Positions 1 to 10,505 are shown, counted from the first letter of the stretch. The stretch is DNA of 64,000 bases from Piscicola geometra (GCA_943735955.1 OX030962.1:1576110-1640109); one strand, 5' to 3'. Notes: generated by a model from the letters alone, not told the origin. Numbers and translations are program-made.

Positions 1-926
1 CCACATACGCTTGTGAAGCGGGAGCTGAAACAATGTATTGCGCAAAAGAAGCTTTTAATCTAGGGTACTCAATAATTTAAGTGCTAACATCTCTCCAATT
101 ATGTGGGTGAGACACAGAATGAACATTTAGCAGGACCTGAATCGCACGACGCATTGATGGATTATAAAAGGATGCTGAGATTCCGAGACATGAAAGTGTA
201 AGACTCTTCTTAGTCCAGCAATCCATGCTAATGACATAGCGATGTCCAGTTTGAAGATCTTTACGAATTCGATATTCTACATTGTTCTTATAATCTTTTA
301 TCAAAGGAATCATTGTCTCTGAACATAAACGATAGAAATTGCATATATTTACGACTGTTTAATTGAAATTATTAAATGGCTTATAAATTATGCTCATAAC
401 TTGGTAAATAATATTTAAAAATGTAAATACGTAAATAATTATCAACCACAGTGTGTTACCTGGTAACTTTCTCCTTATCATTATCATCCTCTTCCGAAAC
501 CTGACATTCGCTTTTGTCGCATGAAGCTTCGTAAATAAAATAGGCCCATACCGCATTTTCTTGTTTTCTGCCGGTATTAACCATAGACATTTAATAAAAA
601 TTTGTATAATTCAACTGGTCAGAAAAAAGTAACTATGTAAAACACTAAATTAATATAATCGGACTTGGAGAATAAAATAAATTAATCATATTATTGCTCA
701 AAAACGTGCATCCGCCAATGTTTTATCTTGTAGCGCTTCCCGTTTTTTAAGTAGATATTTTTTAGTTACTATTAAGTTAGTATCCTTGTTTTTCAATTTC
801 TATTTCAGTTACAGTTATGCATTGAATTACAGTTACAGTTAAAGTTACAGTTAACTGAATCATATTTTTCAGTTAATTTACCATTTCAGTTACAGTTACA
901 GTTAACTGGAACAACACCGCTTCACC
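1..926 (-). mobile_element. hAT transposon remnant, transposase N-terminal half
   Basis: The minus-strand frame at 77-313 contains SMDCWTKKSLTLSCLGISA, the 'DxWT...S...GI/ISA' stretch typical of the catalytic-core start of hAT transposases. Nothing else in the fragment is intact. From about 790 to 905 the DNA is an imperfect array of GTTACA/CAGTTA units, ending near CAGTTAACTGGAACAACACC; such GTTA-rich subterminal arrays next to a GGTGTT-type end are common in hAT elements. The other end lies outside the window. Family placement is from motif recognition only; the exact end near 926 is inferred. Confidence 0.6.
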
Positions 927-1062
927 TCCAACAGTTTATAATTTATTTGTATACTCCTATTTATGGGGTTTTAACCGTTGAAGTAGATAAGTATTTTGGG
1001 GAGCAAAATCAGATAATACAGTATAAAATTATTTCTAATTTTTAAAATTGGTATTTATTTAT

Positions 1063-1350
1063 TTTATTGATATATTTTATTGATATATTTTATTTATTTT
1101 ATTGATATATTTTATTTATTTTATTGATATATTTTATTTATTTTATTGATATATTTTATTTATTTTATTCATATATTTTATTTATTTATTTTATATAATT
1201 TTTAAAAAAATTTATTATTTTATTTATATAGTTTATTTATTTATTTGGTTTTTATATATTATTTATATATTTATTTATTTTATTTATCTTTTTTATTTAT
1301 TTATTTGATTTTATATTTTATTTATTTATTTATATATATCTTTATAAATG
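1063..1350. repeat. AT-rich tandem repeat, about 22-bp unit
   Basis: About five near-identical units built on TTTTATTGATATATTTTATTTA run from 1063 to 1190, then decay into irregular TTTAT/ATTTA repeats up to 1350. No coding potential. Confidence 0.8.
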
Positions 1351-1364
1351 TTATTTAATAAATA

Positions 1365-1640
1365 AATAAAATTTACGCAAAATTATGAATTTTTTACGTA
1401 AAATTTTGAATTTTGTTACCCAAAATTATGAATTTTTTAACGCAAAACTATGAATTCATGTTAGTCATAAAGTTCATTCATTCCTTTTCTCATTAATATT
1501 GATGTTTTAGGCGTTTTGAATTCAGGCGTTGAGAAAATTTGCGGTTGTGATGTTTGGGCGTTTAGATGTTTTGACGTTGTGAATATTGGGCGTTGCGATA
1601 TTTGGTCGTTGTGAGGGTTAGGCATTGTGGAGGTGAGCGA
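1365..1640. repeat. Two short imperfect tandem repeats
   Basis: 1365-1455 holds three to four diverged copies of a unit of about 28 bp (AAAATTNTGAATTTTTTACGC). 1510-1640 holds loose repeats of a GCGTT(G/T)TGANNTTTGG-like unit. No gene is visible. Confidence 0.5.
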
Positions 1641-1734
1641 GCTTCGTCTTTATGATGGCGTTGCAAAGCGACCCTTATTTCAAAGATTTCTTGTGGTGGG
1701 GGACTTTTTGCAAGAATTAGTTTAAATAAAATTA

Positions 1735-2030
1735 AAGCTGTTCCACGATTAAAAATTTTAAACGCGTTAATCAACCGATTTAAAATTTTAATCGTGTTTT
1801 AACGCATTTTTTGGTGTATTTAAGAATATTTTTAATTGTTTCGTCAAAAATGTAATAGAAACTATTGAAATTTTATCCCAATTTGTTTTTTAAATTAATC
1901 CAAGTTTGAAAAAAAAAATGTAATTCATAAATGAAGACAATTCAAATGTTTAAATATGGGGTCTAATGATGTGGCAATTTTTCTTTTGAAACGAATGTCA
2001 TAAGCTGGATCATCTTCTAAAGTGTATATT
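1735..2030 (-). mobile_element. hAT remnant, end plus C-terminal coding scrap
   Basis: The motif AGCTGTTCCACGATTAAAAA followed by clustered GTTAATC/GATTAA motifs at 1735-1800 matches the end seen at 50434, so both are the same hAT family. The minus-strand frame at 1925-2030 reads DDPAYDIRFKRKIATSLDP, a plausible hAT segment. It abuts the gag remnant on its right with no clear boundary sequence. Confidence 0.5.
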
Positions 2031-2487
2031 GTTAATTGAAGAAGCGAGAGTGGTCTTGATCTGGTTAGGCATCTTTTCAAACAATAACTGCTCCAGGATT
2101 GCTTGTTGCCCAACAGTGACTTCATGTGCTCAAGAAGCTGGGAATCTATCTGGTTGAAGGTCGTTGAACAAGGCTCGCAGCATAGTCGCTTCTTACTGGC
2201 AGCACCTTTGCAGAATGGCTTCTTTCAATGCTGCGTATGGAGAAAATTCTGGCACGTTAACCAGTAGGTCTTACACTTGCTTGGCGATGTGCAATGGGCT
2301 CCATCACTTCCGAGTACTTCGTCATTTCAGACGACACTCGCCGTGTGTAGAAGATCGCTTTCACGTGGCAGAACCACAATCTTGGGTTGGCGATGAAGAA
2401 AACCGGTAAACTCAGTGAGCTTACTTGTGTCGGCTCGGCTTTTGTTTCCTCCTCTGACCTAACTTTCAGTCGTATTAAATCGTCCAT
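2030..2487 (-). pseudogene. Ty3/gypsy-type gag remnant
   Basis: The minus-strand frame starts at 2487 with MDDLIRL and contains SLPVFFIANPRLWFCHVKAI, the 'LP.F....P.LWF..VEA.F' signature of gypsy-group Gag. It continues after a frameshift near 2257 (KEAILQR-like, then QLLEHMKSLLGNKQS and a FEKMPNQIKTTLASSINN-like stretch in another frame). The expected product is a capsid polyprotein; here at least two frameshifts break it and nothing of protease, RT or integrase follows before the hAT debris at 2030. It sits about 20 bp after a primer-binding site, as expected for the first gene of the element. Confidence 0.65.
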
Positions 2488-2507
2488 AACGTGCGTGTTC
2501 GAAAAAA

Positions 2508-2520
2508 GTTGGGGTCACCA
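2508..2520 (-). promoter_or_regulatory. Retrotransposon primer-binding site
   Basis: On the minus strand the bases read TGGTGACCCCAAC directly after the presumed LTR. This is the form of a tRNA 3'-end complement used as primer site in gypsy-group elements. Position between LTR and gag supports it. Confidence 0.55.
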
Positions 2521-2521
2521 A

Positions 2522-2657
2522 TTATAACGAGCTATAAGTTCAGAGATGAAAGAGAAAGATAGATTTATTTACAAGAAGTTTTCCTTATATATATTACGAA
2601 AGACAAAGGTTTGCTAGCGTTAGAAAAGACATGCCCAGGAGTGCCTGGGCCACTACA
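2522..2657 (-). mobile_element. Probable 5' LTR (about 136 bp) of the gypsy remnant
   Basis: On the minus strand the block begins TGTAGTGGCCCAGGC, carries a TATATATAAGG TATA-like box, then AATAAA, and ends just before the primer-binding site. Order and spacing match a short LTR (U3 TATA, poly(A) signal). No second LTR is visible in the window, so limits are inferred. Confidence 0.5.
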
Positions 2658-2959
2658 AATGTTGGCCGATACAAGCGTCATGCTTTTTAAAGCCAAATGG
2701 AGTTGTTTTTCCTTCATTAAAATTTTTTCTATTTATTTTTTCAACCAAATTTTTTCACCATTGATTTTCCTTCTCATTAACAATGCCATCCCATCAATAA
2801 TGCCATCCCAACAGCTTCTTCTCCTCAAGCAACAAACATCTCAGATAGAGGCCAATATATCTAGCAGCACCAATCACCTTCTCCAACTCCATCGTCTGTG
2901 TGCACTCGAATTTGAGCTACAAGGCAATGACATTAGAAAAACTAGGTTGTTTGGGTAGG

Positions 2960-3596
2960 TGCATTGGTGAGTTGGTTGAAGTATAGGTCAGTTAGATTCC
3001 TTTGAAAGAGTTGGTTTAAATTAATTTCTAGATGGGAAATATTAAATAAGCTTTCTTGTAATTTAATATTCATTAACGCACAATTAAATTATTTTACAAT
3101 CTTTTTGATACGTTAAAGCACGCACATAGGTCATACTTTATGCTGAAGGAGCAAGTCAAGATGAAGTTGACTGTAAGTTCAGCTCAGTTAACACTTCATC
3201 AATTTGTATTTAACGGCACGGCCATAAAGCATCATATTTGCCACAAAAGCAAAAAATCCTATTCTTGAGGCACAGCGCCTCACTTTTCCTTTCACATTCA
3301 AAGCATTTAGGCCACCACAAACATGACATTGGTGGATCTAAGGGGGTGGATTGGGTGGCTAATATTATGGCAAATGAAATAAAAAATTACAAAAACTTTA
3401 TAAAAAATGTATTTTCATTTATAAACTTCTTGAAAGTTCTGGGAAATAAATATTAATGAATAGGATGAACAATATAATTAAAATATAAAATTTTAGTTTT
3501 TATTTATTTTAAATTGGTACGGCGTGTACATACTTGACTTCGCTCATTTATGTCCACAGAAAGACCAGCAGCCCTTTGTGTAATCGCTATGCATAG
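2960..3596. other. Non-coding AT-rich stretch
   Basis: No supported gene. Short open frames on both strands show no family motif. A coding-looking patch ends at about 2955 (+ strand, 2822-2955, LLLLKQQTSQIEANISSS), but no partner exon or family was recognised. Confidence 0.4.
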
Positions 3597-3872
3597 CTAT
3601 GTCCCAGTGTCAATAGAAGACATTACATTCCCGCAGAATTTGAAAACAGGGTATTTTTTCCAAGAGCGACGATCTGCTACAAATTTTGGGGAAGTTTTAC
3701 CCAGGGTTGTTGGTATCCGAGTAAAAACATAACTCAAAAATCCGTCTGATGCGTGCCCTTGTAATGTCCATATTCCTGTGCCAAAACGATGGACATTCTC
3801 GGAGCTTCTCACAAAGATAGAATAACCAATTATTAAGTTTGGATGAATGTTACTAGTGCTATTGGGTCCCAT
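3597..3872 (-). CDS. Unidentified open frame, possibly a fragment
   Basis: A 91-codon frame on the minus strand has unusually mixed composition for this AT-rich region, with runs such as SIFVRSSENVHRFGTG and KTSPKFVADRRSWKKYP. I do not recognise it. It could be an exon or a transposon scrap. An overlapping + strand frame (3550-3732) is probably its shadow. Confidence 0.2.
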   Translation of the reverse strand: MGPNSTSNIHPNLIIGYSIFVRSSENVHRFGTGIWTLQGHASDGFLSYVFTRIPTTLGKTSPKFVADRRSWKKYPVFKFCGNVMSSIDTGT

Positions 3873-3939
3873 GAAGACCTTCTGACTACAGTTTAAAAAA
3901 AAGAAACTGAGATTTAGTACTGGTCATCACTCTTGCTCT

Positions 3940-4078
3940 TCAGAGCTGGCCAAAACAATTCTTTAAATCTTTTTTCAGAGAGGACGAAAAAGAGGCAGAC
4001 GAAGAAAAGATTGGAGGAAAATATAGCGATATGGACAGGGTTGGAGCTTACCTACTGTTTGATAGTATCAGAAGGTTT
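3940..4078 (+). pseudogene. LINE reverse-transcriptase C-terminal scrap
   Basis: The + strand frame reads RTKKRQTKKRLEENIAIWTG, matching the 'GR.RKRWEDNI.EWTGL' tail found at the C-terminus of several animal LINE ORF2 proteins. It runs straight into the 17-bp minisatellite. A second copy of this tail lies at 61690-61855, also near the same minisatellite family. Confidence 0.55.
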
Positions 4079-4079
4079 T

Positions 4080-4465
4080 ATGATAAAAAGTCTTCAAAAT
4101 AAAAAGTCTTCGGATAAAAAGTCTTTAGAATAAAAAGTCTTCGGATAAAAAGTCTTTAGAATAAAAAGTCTTCAGGATAAAAAGTCTTCAAGATAAAAAG
4201 TCTTCAAGTTAAAAAGTCTTCGGATAAAAAGTCTTCAGAATAAAAAGTCTTCAAGATAAAAAGTCTCTAGAACATAAAGTCTTCAGAACAAAAAGTCTTC
4301 AGGATAAAAAGTCTTCAGGATAAAAAGTCTTCAGGATAAAAAGTCTTCAGGATAAAAAGTCTTCAGGATAAAAAGTCTCTAGGACAAAAAGTTTTCAAGA
4401 TAAAAGTCTTCAGGATGAAAAGTCTTCAGAATAAAAAGTTTTCAAGATAAAAGTCTTCAAAAAGA
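4080..4465. repeat. 17-bp minisatellite (GGATAAAAAGTCTTCA)n
   Basis: More than 20 units of roughly AGGATAAAAAGTCTTCA, with variants GAATAAAAAGTCTTT and CAAGATAAAAAGT. Related arrays occur at 34485-34520 (one or two units) and 61090-61235. Confidence 0.9.
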
Positions 4466-4735
4466 AAATGTTATGGAAAGCAACTTTGTAAACTATGTAA
4501 ATAATTTTAATGAATTTAAAATAATTTTAACAAACACTTTTGATTAATAAATACTAAGAAGAAACTAAATAATTATTTCAACTATTTCGTAGCCAATGTA
4601 GCAAATATCAAATAGGGATCTATTTTAGATTTAGTCATAAACAAACCTTATACCGCCGAATCGATTCCTATTGATTGAATTTAGAATAGGCATAAAGTTT
4701 TTAATCATATGTTTCTGAAAGCGCATCTGAATATA

Positions 4736-4982
4736 TTCAGAGTATTAAATTTTATTTCTTAATGCATGCAAAAAATTCACATTAGATTTGGCTTTCTTTA
4801 ATGATAATCTTATCAAAGCTCTTATCAAAAAATTGTCCAAAATGTAAATCACTGCGACAAAGAGCAAGACAAGTAGAATCTGGTGATGTTTTAACAAGTT
4901 CCTACTATAAGAATAAAATTGGGGGGAAAAATAAACAAAAAGTGAAATTAAACCAAATAATTGAATAATTCAAATAATAAAA
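4736..4982. repeat. Dispersed repeat, copy 1
   Basis: About 250 bp that aligns by eye with 19515-19750: shared TATTAAATTTTATTTC, the GCAAGACA...GAATCTG block and GTTTTAACAAG followed by a CCTATAAGAA block. It looks like a non-autonomous element or UTR of an element; no ends identified. Confidence 0.5.
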
Positions 4983-5067
4983 ACAAAAGTTTGAAAAATT
5001 AAAAAGTTGAATTTGATGTACAGTATAAAAAATTTTCTATAAAAATGAAATCTTCTAATTTTTTGAT

Positions 5068-5215
5068 ATTAAAGGTCGGACTTGGACCATTTTTCATTCT
5101 CGGTGCCGTTCTGGTTCCGAAATTTCTTTTCCCGTTTCGTCTCGTTCCCGAGGGTGGTCAGGGTTTTGATTCCCGTTTTGTTTCCGCAATTCGATTTGGG
5201 AGAAGATGTGTGAAA
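5068..5215. repeat. Diverged copy of the GGTCGGACC terminal repeat
   Basis: AAAGGTCGGACTTGGACC followed by TTCCCGTTT/GGTTCCG motifs resembles, in part, the blocks at 21664-21810 and 48930-49105, which start GGTCGGACCGGGTACCCG. Probably the terminus of a hAT family. Confidence 0.4.
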
Positions 5216-5689
5216 ACGGATTATATTTCCAGATTCAGCACACAAAATTGATGAAAATCATTCATTCCTATTTAATATACCTAAAATTTGTTTCAATTTT
5301 TCAACCAGTGTTATTTTCAACTGCTGGATTTATTGCGGGTAAACGAAGATCATCATTCATCTAAATAGGAAAGATTTTAAAATACTTTTTTCCAACGGTA
5401 AATAATTATAATGGAAACTATGTATTAATACTGAATTTTTAAAATTCGCAATTAATCGTGTGTTAATTACGAAAAAAAGTAATAATGCGATTAATCGCGA
5501 TTGAAATTTTTAATCGCTCGCAAGCCATGTGAAAACGGATTTTCAGATTCAGCACACAAAATAGGAGAAGCATCACCTATTCATATTAGTTTATATAGTT
5601 TTTTTCCCAATTTGTTGGACAGTGTTATTTATCTTCTGCCCTCATCTGCCCTCCAGTTACTTTCTTCCCATTTTCCGCCCTCTTTCCAC

Positions 5690-5850
5690 AAATAAGAGGG
5701 ATTTTTCTACTCGCTTATTCAAATTTCCAAATAGACTCCTAAATTTCTGACAAACTGGAAAATTCTTTTGCCTGTATTTTTTAGTCGAGGCTGTTAAGTA
5801 TGTCTTGATGTGCATGACAAATGGTCTCTGCATTCAATCGAGGCTGTGGA
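5690..5850 (-). pseudogene. hAT (ZMYM1-like) C-terminal scrap
   Basis: The minus-strand translation PQPRLNAETICHAHQDILNS matches the C-terminus of the better preserved element at 10506 (TQPRLNSLAICHGHQDILDS). It carries in-frame stops. It is the end of the hAT dimerisation region of a DUF4371-type transposase. Confidence 0.65.
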
Positions 5851-6045
5851 CTAGTTGAAAAAAGTTATATATATATATTTTTCATAAATGTTTATATTTA
5901 CTTTTTTTAATGAAAAAAAATTAGCTTCGAAACATACTTATGAGTGAAAATTGTCATCTTAGCCACTTCCTTTCAAAAACCCACATCCACCACTGCAAGC
6001 GTCATTAATATACAATCATTTTTTTCTTCTTATAACTTATATTAG

Positions 6046-6162
6046 GAACCACAACTACTCCAGACCGAGAAACAGTTTGCCGAAGATCTAAACATGGCAA
6101 TTTTCTGCCAACAACAAAAGTACAAGATGGCTCTACAAAAGCTGGAGGAGATCTCGGAGGAG
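6046..6162 (+). CDS. SH3BP5: SH3BP5-like (SAB) protein, coiled-coil exon
   Basis: Exon in phase 0 at both ends. The acceptor TTATATTAG follows a T-rich tract and the donor is GAGGAG|GTCAGG. It encodes 39 residues ending YKMALQKLEEISEE, which matches the end of the SH3BP5 coiled coil (family pattern YKMAL.NLE.ISDE). SH3BP5/SAB is a guanine-nucleotide exchange factor for Rab11 and an outer-mitochondrial-membrane scaffold for JNK; the coiled coil is the exchange-active part. Joining this exon to the next gives ISEE-LHEKRK, matching the family's ISDE-IHERRR, which fixes the junction. Upstream exons for the N-terminal coil were not found in the first 6 kb; the gene probably starts outside the window. 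Functional statements are family knowledge. Confidence 0.82.
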
Positions 6163-6319
6163 GTCAGGATAGGAATGGGGTCGGATGAGGGAAGGTCAAT
6201 CGCATGGGGGTGATAAGGGTTCTTGCTTGAAAAATGATAAAAGATTAGTGCAAAAAACTAGTTTAGTCTTGCTGCGAGGTTGGTGAGACATCATCAAAAG
6301 CACCATCTCTTCTATACAG

Positions 6320-6758
6320 TTACATGAGAAACGGAAGAATAAAAGAATGATGATGATGATGAAGAAGATGATGGGTTTGAGAACTCCAGGGGAAGGAGCA
6401 GAACAAAATGACGATAATTTTTCAGGTGAAAAAGTATCAGATTTCACTGAGGAAAAGGCTGCATATTTGGAGGATATTCTACTAGACAATGGCGTAAAAG
6501 CAGAGTTGAGTGAAAGGGAAGGTGATAGCAGCTTTGACATCACTGCAGCTGCCATGTCACTTGACACGTGGTTAACCAATAAAAACAGCCATCTGGACTC
6601 TAGAGATTGTGATGACAATGATGCAACAAACAATGATGTCAACGATGATGATGATGATGATGATGATGATGTTGATGATGATGTTGCTGGTGATGATTTT
6701 AAAGGATGCAGTGTGGATGAATCCTACTTCCAGAGTTCTTTTGCAAATGAAGAACTGG
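6320..6758 (+). CDS. SH3BP5: SH3BP5-like protein, second exon with Asp-rich stretch
   Basis: Starts after CTATACAG in phase 0 and ends GAACTGG|GTAACA in phase 1; 146 codons. It opens LHEKRKNKRMMMMKKMMGLR, aligning with the conserved IHERRR segment that closes the coiled coil, then moves into the acidic, low-complexity C-terminal region typical of the family (EEKAAYLEDILLDNG). A GAT triplet run at 6647-6690 encodes a long aspartate tract, a likely length polymorphism. The methionines at 6347 onwards are internal, not a start. Confidence 0.78.
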
Positions 6759-6917
6759 GTAACAGACTTAGAATTTATTATTTTTATTGTTTTTATGATA
6801 TTAATAAAAGTATAATCAATTATAACAAGTAGTGTTTGAGAATAATTGTTTATTATTTTTGGTACCTAATTATAAATATTCAAGCATACATTTTTTCCGA
6901 TATTCTCACTTTCTCAG

Positions 6918-7238
6918 CAGCTTTTTCAAGCAGTAATTTGGGCAGCCCTGAATGGCTCAAATATAATCTTGAGCCAATTGTAAAAACACATGATCAGAAA
7001 GTCATCAAGTTTGACTCCGATTCTGATGACATTGATATGGATTTTCAGCCATCATTTTTCGATCAGAACCTTAAAAGCATTATTTCTCGCATTTTTCTGG
7101 GAAATCCTTCATCCACTTCTCACCATCTGCCTATGCTTCCCTCGTCAGCGTCATCCTCTCGTTCTTCATCGTTCAAGAATCGTAATCATGAACGTTATAA
7201 TGTTACAAATTTTAAAGATTACAATGATTATAAAAAAG
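6918..7238 (+). CDS. SH3BP5: SH3BP5-like protein, third exon
   Basis: The acceptor is CTTTCTCAG (or three bases later, CAG), giving two leading bases that complete the phase-1 codon of the previous exon. The reading frame is Ser/Asp-rich (KFDSDSDDIDMDFQPS, SSASSSRSSS), fitting the disordered tail of SH3BP5. A good donor AAAAAG|GTAATA lies at 7238, phase 1. The frame stays open to 7591, becoming His/Gln-rich, so the exon could instead run on to that stop. No C-terminal family motif was recognised, so this is the least certain of the three exons. Confidence 0.6.
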
Positions 7239-7614
7239 GTAATATTAAAATTGATAAACAATTGGGTTCTAAAATCTATCCTTTTTCCAAATCAAAGCAT
7301 TTGCAATTTTTAAAGCAGCTCCAATCACAATCACATCCTTACCAACACCGTCAACAGCATCGTCAACCAGAAGCTTTGATAGTGCACTTGAAGCCCAACT
7401 ACGTCTACATTCACCAGCAGCACCACTTCTTTCCTGTTTTCTTTCCACTTTCAGCATCTCTCAACCAACCCTTCCCTACCTTAGCCTCTCTCAGCTGCCA
7501 AGTATATTTCCCTTACTCATTCACATCATTGAATATATTCACAGAATCATATATACAACTCACACAAAACGTAGTTCATTCTATTCATTGAAGTAACCAA
7601 GTTTTCTTCGTTCA

Positions 7615-7960
7615 CCCAAGCTGAACATATATTTCAAGATCCGCATCTTTCAAGCCGCTTGCATCTCAATTTTGCTCTACGGCTGCGAATCATGGATACT
7701 CACTACAGCATTATCGAAGAAACTTGATGTCTTCGCAAGGACTTGCTATCGGACTTGCTTGGAATCCATCAGTCCAGCAACCAAGTCACAAACGGCCTGG
7801 CCCTAACCCTAACCCTAACGCACGAGTCAAACAAGAGCGCATCAGCGAAATGATCATAAAATGTCACCTTACATTTACTGGTTATTTTCTTTGCATGCCC
7901 GCAGATGAGCCTGTGCACCGTTACTTATTCTACGAGTCTGAAATTAAAGTACGAAAGCGT
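7615..7960 (+). pseudogene. LINE ORF2 C-terminal fragment with telomere-like insert
   Basis: The reading ILLYGCESWILTTALSKKLD is the 'LLYGCESWTL' block found after the RT domain of many animal LINEs; the later ERISEMIIKCHLTFTGYFLCMP matches the following 'RLRWFGHVLRMP' block. Between them lie three CCCTAA units (7799-7818) in place of the usual linker. The fragment is 5'-truncated and degenerate. It begins soon after the SH3BP5-like frame ends. Confidence 0.65.
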
Positions 7961-8169
7961 TTTGTCAGACTAAGAATGTCATATAGACCAGTGGTTCTTA
8001 AACTTTTTGAAGCAACGTACCACTTGGCAATTTTTTATAGTCTTCATGGCCCAATAACACAAAATATGAAAAAGAAGAAGCAATACTTTTTATAAAATTT
8101 TAAATTGATGTGGTAAAATTCCTAATTAATAATACCTATAAGTTTTCGTTTAAGAACTAACGAGAAAAT

Positions 8170-9955
8170 TGTTTTAGACCATTCCAAAGGGAAGCCAGCT
8201 GACACCTGGAAACTCATCAATAGCATTGCGGGCAGAAGTAAGACGTCGTCAGTCTCAGGCATCAGTGCTGATGACTATCACGCACACCTCACAGAGAAAG
8301 TTGCGTCGGCGAGAAGGTCAATCAATGCCCAAGATGACCCAACATTTTCATTCTGCGAGCACGGGCTCAGTTTGAATGGGTTCAGCATAGTCGACGAAGA
8401 AGAAGTAGTTAGGGCTATTCAAGGGCTTCCGAATAAGCAGTGCTCGAATGACCCGGTTCCTACATGGCTGTTGAAGGAGATATCTGGAATAATTGCTCTT
8501 TTTTTAGTGAGCTTATTCAACAGGTCTTTTTCGGCAGGCAGGGTTCCGAAGTCCTTCAAGTCGGCCTACATCACGCCACTGCTCAAGAAGCCAAGTCTTA
8601 AACTCACTGAAACTTCGTCGTACAGGCCTATTTCAAACTTGAGGGTGTTGTCCAAACTCATGGAAAGATTAGTTCTCCACAGAGTAGTCAACTACCTCGC
8701 AGAATTTCATCTTTTCCCTCCCTCGCAGTCAGCCTACCGTCGTCATCATTCGACAGAAACTGCCTTAACCAAAGTCTTTTCAGACATCGTTAGGGCAGCA
8801 GATGACGGTAAGCTTACATTGTTAGTTTTGCTTGATCTATCGGCAGCTTTCGATCTGGTAGATCACGCAACACTGCTCCGAAGATTGCACATCTCCTATG
8901 GTTTCTCTGACTCTGCGTTAGAATGGTTTAGGGACTACTTAAATGACAGATGTTTTGACATCCGCTGTAGTGGGACAAAATCGACAATGTCGGTTTCCGC
9001 TGTAGGAGTCCCCAAGGTTCAGTCCTTGGTCCTTTACTGTTCTCTTTGTACACTGGAGATTTGGAAAGAATAGCAGCTAGACATGAGCTCGCTTTTCATC
9101 AGTACGCTGATGACACCCAGATTTACGGTCATTGCATTAAAGGTCATCAGGCTGACCTGCAAGAAAGGGTGTCATCATGCATTGATGAAATTGCTGCTTG
9201 GATGGGTGCCAATCAACTGAAACTTAACTCCAGCAAAACTGAAGTTATTTGGCTCTCATCCCGTCGAAACTCTACTCACACTCCCAAAGATCCAGTTCGC
9301 ATTTGTCAGAACGAGATAATTCTTTCCGAAAGTGTCAGAAACCTAGGAGTTTATCTCGACAAAGACCTCACCATGACGACACACATCAACAAGATGACTC
9401 AAACCTGCTTTGCTTCATTACGCCAAATACGATCCATAAGATGGTTATTGACCAAGGACTCACTGAGAACATTGGCTTCTGCTTTGGTTCTCAGTCGAAT
9501 TGACTATGACAATATCATTCTTACTGGGTCGCCAATGACGCAGCTGCAGAAAATTCAGTCTATAATCAACACCACAGCTAGGCTAATAACAGGTGCTAGA
9601 AAGTATGATCACATCAGCCCTGTTCTCAAGGAGCTTCACTGGCTTCGTGTTGAAAACAGAATTGAATACAAAAACATCTTGTTAATGCACAAGTGTCTGT
9701 CTAATGAGTGCCCAGATTATTTGTCAAGTAGCATTGCCATGAGAGCAAGTCTTCCCCAGAGGGAAAGACTCAGGTCTGCTAGGTCAAGAGATGTAGTTCC
9801 ACAGAGCTACAAACTCAAGGATGCAGGTGCAAGAAGCTTTTTTGTTGCAGCGCCGACTCTTTGGAATAGTCTTCCCAATAGACTCAAATCCCCGAGTTCG
9901 ACCGCGACATTCAGCCGTTCCCTGAAAACGTACTTGTTCGACCGATAACAATAAC
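8170..9955 (+). pseudogene. CR1/L2/Jockey-group LINE ORF2, 5'-truncated, one frameshift
   Basis: Non-LTR reverse transcriptase that would copy its own RNA into nicked DNA. The N-terminal endonuclease is missing; the preserved part starts in the linker (SKGKPADTWKLINS), then RT motifs SYRPISNL, LLVLLDLSAAFDLVDH, and the catalytic QYADDTQIY at 9100-9126. The C-terminal block includes [14 protein letters not shown] and ends [12 protein letters not shown] at 9948. The conserved [12 protein letters not shown] segment is split at about 9010-9020: one base is missing, giving GVPKVQ in the first frame while [17 protein letters not shown] reads in the second. Otherwise the sequence is clean, so this is a young inactivation. 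A shorter copy lies at 54490-54860. Confidence 0.9.
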
Positions 9956-10019
9956 TTACAAATTTACTGCTAATTTTTCATTAATCAATTTCTTGCTTCC
10001 CAATTTCATTCTTTTTTAT

Positions 10020-10027
10020 AATTATAC
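10020..10027. repeat. 8-bp target-site duplication, left
   Basis: AATTATAC precedes the element end CAGGGGTGGCGAT; ATTTATAC follows the other end at 12957. Seven of eight bases match. Confidence 0.7.
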
Positions 10028-10249
10028 CAGGGGTGGCGATCTGCGGAAAATCTTGGGGGGGTCCTCCCCAGGGTTGGAATCAAAGAACCTGTATCGACCA
10101 ATACAGTAAAAGCAATACTATTTAGTATCTTTTACTGTGGTGCAAATTATTTTTGTATCAACTAATAATACTTGTATCACCAAACATATAAAAAAGTTTG
10201 ATACTCAATAAAAATGTTTTTCTATTGCCACTATGAGCGATTTAAAGAA

Positions 10250-10454
10250 AAACAATTGCGATTTTAGAACTTTTTATTATTTGTCATCTATCTAAATTTA
10301 ATTACAACTAGCCATCAACCCATCAAATATATTTTATAACATCTTTTTTTCCATTAATTTCCATTAATAGTTTTAAAAATTACAAATAGATTTAAATTTG
10401 CCAAAGTTATAAGCAAATACACATTGGAAGATTTTTTTTTGGCCCACAGTGTAT
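10250..10454. mobile_element. Mariner-like MITE, right part, inside the hAT
   Basis: TTTGCCAAAGTTATAA followed by a T-run and GGCCCACAGTGTA matches, in reverse, the end at 50223 (TACACTGGGGGCCAAAAAAA then AACTTTGGCAAAT). A second end of the same kind starts immediately after, forming the palindrome at 10440-10484. Confidence 0.6.
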
Positions 10455-10484
10455 ATTTAGAATCTAAATATACACTGTGGGCCA
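10440..10484. repeat. Perfect palindrome, 22-bp arms, 1-base spacer
   Basis: TGGCCCACAGTGTATATTTA-GA, one A, then the exact reverse complement. Each arm contains the terminal repeat of the mariner-like MITE, so it is a head-to-head junction of two element ends. Confidence 0.9.
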
Positions 10485-10505
10485 TTTAGATAACGTAAAA
10501 TACCC

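Noticed and set aside
4080..4465. CRISPR-like array
   Set aside because: Units are contiguous without unique spacers, and this is an animal genome; it is a minisatellite. The same applies to the arrays at 21445, 34585, 36730 and 45100.
6196..6642. 148-codon minus-strand frame opposite the SH3BP5-like exon
   Set aside because: Shadow of the coding exon; Ser/Leu-rich composition mirrors the acidic + strand frame.
10440..10484. Intrinsic terminator hairpin
   Set aside because: Eukaryotic context, and the arms are transposon termini. The T-run beside it is part of the MITE end.
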